Positions 61,135-64,000 of a DNA stretch of 64,000 bases are shown here, piece by piece. The position numbers were made by a program, and so were the translations under genes. The notes beneath the pieces were generated by a model. That model worked only from the letters and a program-made list of their open reading frames with translations, was not told where the DNA came from and searched no databases. The stretch comes from Gymnopus androsaceus JB14 (Eukaryota > Basidiomycota > Agaricomycetes > Agaricales > Omphalotaceae): NCBI GenBank assembly GCA_009733575.1, contig ML769414.1:191590-255589 (forward strand). Reading direction: 5' to 3'. Each line of letters begins with the position of its first letter. Positions within the stretch are counted from its first letter, which is position 1.

Positions 61135-62615
61135 ATGACGGATTTCGAGCCATCCAGAGGTCGATTTGTGTGATTCAGCTTCTGCCACTTCTTCCACACT
61201 GGTAGTTACGCCCTTATCCGTCAAACAACACACTCCTGCCAGTAACAACGTGGACATCAACTTTAAACCACCCCAGCCACCAAGATTGCAACAGCTCTCA
61301 TCTGTTTACCCAAACATGTTCCAGGCGCAGAGCTCTGGAAAGGGACCCATCCAACCTCATGTTAGCAATCTTCCTAGACGGAAACCTCGACAAAGCAGTG
61401 CAGCAAAGCCGCCTGCGAGGAGACCGAGTCCCGTAGCCTCGCTATCATCTGCATCTATTCGCACCAATGCAGCAGCATCACCCTCCAGAACAGCTTCGCC
61501 TTCTCCTTTGTCGTCTTTCTCATTGTCCCGTCAGGCTCCCAAAGCCTATTTTGTCGACGATGAACCATCACCTTCGCTCGCAGGCTTAAATCCCAAGCCT
61601 CTCACTCCTACTGCCCTCGCGCTCGAGCTGAGCCACGCTCTTCCCTCGTCGAAAGGGCATATCCAACCTCATGTCACCAATATGCCTCGTCGGCGCCCGA
61701 CACGCCCTCAGTTATTACCCTTGAGAGCTCAGACGACACCCGAGCAACGCAGGCAAAGGGAGAAAGAGGTGTGGGCGAAGGAAAGATGTTTGCAGGAGGT
61801 TATCAAGGACTCTGGAGTGTGGGTCGCTTTCTGGGATTGGGAGAAGGATAGTGAAGGTCTTGAGGGAGGAGGATGAAGATCAGATAGTGGATGAAGCCTT
61901 GCTCGTCGATGAAGTTCTCCGCGCCGAGCGAGTTATCCGCATTGTTTCACAAACAGAGGGAGAGGAGAACGGTACGGTGGAACAGGAAGAGCTAGGATCA
62001 GACGTTTCGAAACTTCGCCCTATGGGTGTGCTGAAGCTGCTGCTACCTCATGAAACCGTCCATGCGCGCGACGACGGAGTTCCACACTTGTCTGCGGTGC
62101 AGATTTCTTTGGCGCGAGATTTCATATCCCAGCCATTGCACTCACCTCTACCGACAGCGATGCCGGGTACCCCGACGTCTTCTACACCAACAACTCTCTC
62201 CACACCCTCTCTATCCCGTTCTTCATCCTCCTCGGCGACATCTCCCTTTCCACTATCACTTTCATCATCTCCATACCGCGGCGCTTCTTCCTCGTTATCT
62301 CCTGAGAAGAATCCAGGCAAACGCATCCTCATTACAGTCCCAAATAGAGAATACGCCGTGGATGCATTTGCATTAGTTCTTTTGGCGTTTTCAATGCCAG
62401 GAAATCTTCCGGCCATTCGTTCAACGACTCCGGCACCAGCTTTCCCGCCGTCACTGTTGTCTTCTACCCTCGACATGTTAATCCGCCTACATGACCTCGA
62501 AGATCTCGATCTTCAATGGCGGGGTGCCTTGTCGTGCGACGGTGTAGAATGGGTAGAAGAATTCGTGCTAGGACAGTGCCAGAGGGAGGGGGAGGGTGTA
62601 GTTCGAGAAATATAG
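61135..62615 (+). CDS. QPHV-motif protein with possible phosphatase-like C-terminus; frame breaks
   Basis: Two overlapping open stretches form one probable gene. The first (about 61166-61876) contains KGPIQPHVSNLPRRK and KGHIQPHVTNMPRRR, the motif also found in the protein at 17648. Between and after them lie Ser/Pro-rich disorder and VKDSGVWVAFWDWEK-like sequence. The second (about 61851-62615) has HETVHARDDGVPHLSAVQIS, a Ser-rich linker and GKRILITVPNREYAVDAFAL. That last block recalls the fold around the active strand of basidiomycete dual-specificity-phosphatase-like proteins, but no CxxxxxR is visible. The nearest ATG (61135) is out of frame with the first stretch. A short intron of 37-46 bp or a frameshift must link the two. 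Call uncertain; it may be decaying. Confidence 0.5.
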
Positions 62616-62917
62616 ATCCTTTTCTTTTATTTATATATATCGTTGAACCGTCTCTCATCGATTCATCTAGATTTTAGATTACTTGCCACGACCCACGACC
62701 CAGAGCTTACGATCAAGATATATTGCCTGTCCGCCTTGGTGCTCATGCTCAATGGATATTTGCATTCACCCATACGCATACCCATTATACTATTATAACC
62801 ATTTATCGTTAGACATGATATTTACTTGCACGCGCATACATATTTGTCTGGTTGCTTTTCGATGTATTCTATACGAAAATAGACTGAATGAGAATCACTA
62901 TATCTCTCCGTTACTAT
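62616..62917. other. Convergent intergenic region
   Basis: About 300 bp between the QPHV-motif gene and the F-box/LRR-like gene. Nothing recognised; AT-rich 3' flanks. Confidence 0.4.
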
Positions 62918-64000
62918 TCAAGCATGGACGCTAGCCTTTAAGTTTCCCTTCTCCTCCCTTATCTCTATTCGCATCCGTGCCATTTCTGGAAGGAATTCGG
63001 CAACTCTTTCCCAACGCGGACCCCATGTCTTTTCAATATCTGGGAAGAGGTCATTGACGTGATGCCAAATTACTTTGCTACAGGACTTGGCTCCCCAGGT
63101 TAATGAGACGGCAGGACTCAGGAGATAGGCTAAAAATTGGGCCACCGGTGCAGGATTGCAGATTGGTGAGTATCCAACACCCAGGTCCAATAGCTGAGTA
63201 AATGGAATGATTCGAAGGTGACTCAAATTGGGGATAGGTTCTGCATCAATGTAGATGCGAAGATGACAGATGTTTGGACAGTGTTGTGCGATATGTGCCA
63301 ATGACTGCAGAGAGAGTTCCTTGAGCCTATTTGTGACGAGGATTCCAGGTACAGGTACCAAGGAAAGATATTCCAGAGACGGCCAACTCTTGGCTAGGAG
63401 TTCAATGTCTGCGTCATCCAATGAAGGAGGGCAGATAGTGTCGAGGTGAAATGATTTGATATTAGTACATGAAAGAAGTGGCTGGAGATCGTGAAAAGTG
63501 AGAACTCCTCCTGGAAATGATTCCGCATCGGAGGATCCTAGTATCGCTAATAGTGACTCTGCCTGCCGCCAAATAAGAAAAGACAAAGTGACCTTTTCGA
63601 TCCGAGGACAGGTTTGTCCCAAGGAAGAAATCAAGTCATGAATCTCTCCAGCTGATGCTGGCTCCCATGAGGTGATCGTAAAGTCTGTGAGATACAAGCA
63701 AGCAGAAGCTCGTATAATCTGAGCAGTCGGATTATATGAAGAGTACATGCTCAGGAATGTCAGACTTTTTAGAGCATTCCCATGATTGTGAATTTGGAGG
63801 TTCAGCTCTTCAATAGCGGGCCACTCTAACTCGACCAAAATGTCATTGATGTGAATCCTATCTTCGGCCATAGTAGGCGACAAGATAGTCAAGTGCGACA
63901 AAGGTGAATCTACATCCCTGTTTAAAATGTCCGTTAGGGTTGTAGAAAGATCGAAGAACGGCGGAATGACAAGGTTGGTGAGTTTAGGCAGATTTCGTAC
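62918..64000 (-). CDS. LRR-like F-box-family protein, 5' end outside window
   Basis: The open frame runs from the right edge of the window (RNLPKLTNLVIPPFFDLSTT) to TGA 62920-62918, at least 360 codons, without an intron. Sequence repeats leucine-rich strands (SLEYLSLVPVPG, HCPNICHLRIYI, LKSLTFLSMYSSY). The terminal part TWGPRWERVAEFLPEMARMR is common at the end of Agaricomycete F-box proteins. The F-box itself would be upstream, beyond the window. It is not close to the F-box1 or F-box2 families here. Function presumably SCF-adaptor-like; target unknown. Confidence 0.65.
   Translation of the reverse strand, partial: VRNLPKLTNLVIPPFFDLSTTLTDILNRDVDSPLSHLTILSPTMAEDRIHINDILVELEWPAIEELNLQIHNHGNALKSLTFLSMYSSYNPTAQIIRASACLYLTDFTITSWEPASAGEIHDLISSLGQTCPRIEKVTLSFLIWRQAESLLAILGSSDAESFPGGVLTFHDLQPLLSCTNIKSFHLDTICPPSLDDADIELLAKSWPSLEYLSLVPVPGILVTNRLKELSLQSLAHIAQHCPNICHLRIYIDAEPIPNLSHLRIIPFTQLLDLGVGYSPICNPAPVAQFLAYLLSPAVSLTWGAKSCSKVIWHHVNDLFPDIEKTWGPRWERVAEFLPEMARMRIEIREEKGNLKASVHA

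Overview
The window reads as nuclear DNA from a mushroom-forming basidiomycete (Agaricomycetes). Genes carry many short introns (about 50-65 bp, GT-AG, one recurrent GC-AG). The families are typical of that class: aryl-alcohol-dehydrogenase-type aldo-keto reductases (AAD), Agaricomycete F-box proteins, a NACHT-type STAND protein, old-yellow-enzyme (OYE) homologues, an HMG-box factor, a cytochrome-b5 desaturase and a four-RRM Mrn1/Nrd1 protein. I see no rRNA, tRNA or CRISPR.

Layout. 1-2.5 kb: no gene seen. 2.5-8.6 kb: AAD1, F-box1-A and F-box2-A, all frame-broken, plus a fragment F2-D. 8.6-13.5 kb: coding remnants flanking a cassette of OYE fragment, intact GNAT-A and MFS fragment. 14-16 kb: PMP47-like carrier with a hAT-like foldback element just upstream. 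17.6-20.8 kb: a small motif protein and the Mrn1/Nrd1 gene. 23.2-30.4 kb: F-box2-B (broken), F-box1-B (deleted), AAD2 (intact), F-box2-C (intact). 31.2-34.6 kb: an importin-9-like fragment and a NACHT gene with one nonsense codon. 36.5-42.6 kb: F-box1-C (truncated), AAD3 (dead), F-box1-D (intact). 43-44.7 kb: desaturase remnant. 45.4-47.6 kb: HMG-box regulator. 48.9-56.3 kb: two half-length sugar porters, GNAT-B and OYE-B. 58.5-59.9 kb: OYE-C. 61-62.6 kb: a second QPHV-motif gene with frame breaks. 62.9-64 kb: a 5'-partial F-box/LRR-like gene.

The window is dominated by local segmental duplication. Cassette 1 is F-box2 convergent with F-box1, itself divergent from AAD; it occurs inverted at 2.5-8.6 kb, complete at 23.2-28.7 kb, and as F-box1/AAD at 36.5-39.9 kb. 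Cassette 2 is OYE-GNAT-sugar porter, present in plus orientation at 10.6-13.2 kb and, expanded, in minus orientation at 49.7-56.3 kb. In most families one copy is intact and the rest carry frameshifts, nonsense codons or truncations. AAD3 shows a strong CpG-transition signature.

The AAD, OYE and porter genes could suit redox metabolism of small aromatic or carbonyl compounds, but that is inference. I found no feature that clearly amounts to a new biological system. The strongest observations are the two cassettes, the CpG-type decay, an 8-bp-TSD foldback element, a MITE abutting the OYE-B TATA box, an intron bounded by a 19-bp direct repeat, and a QPHVSNLPRR motif shared by two proteins.
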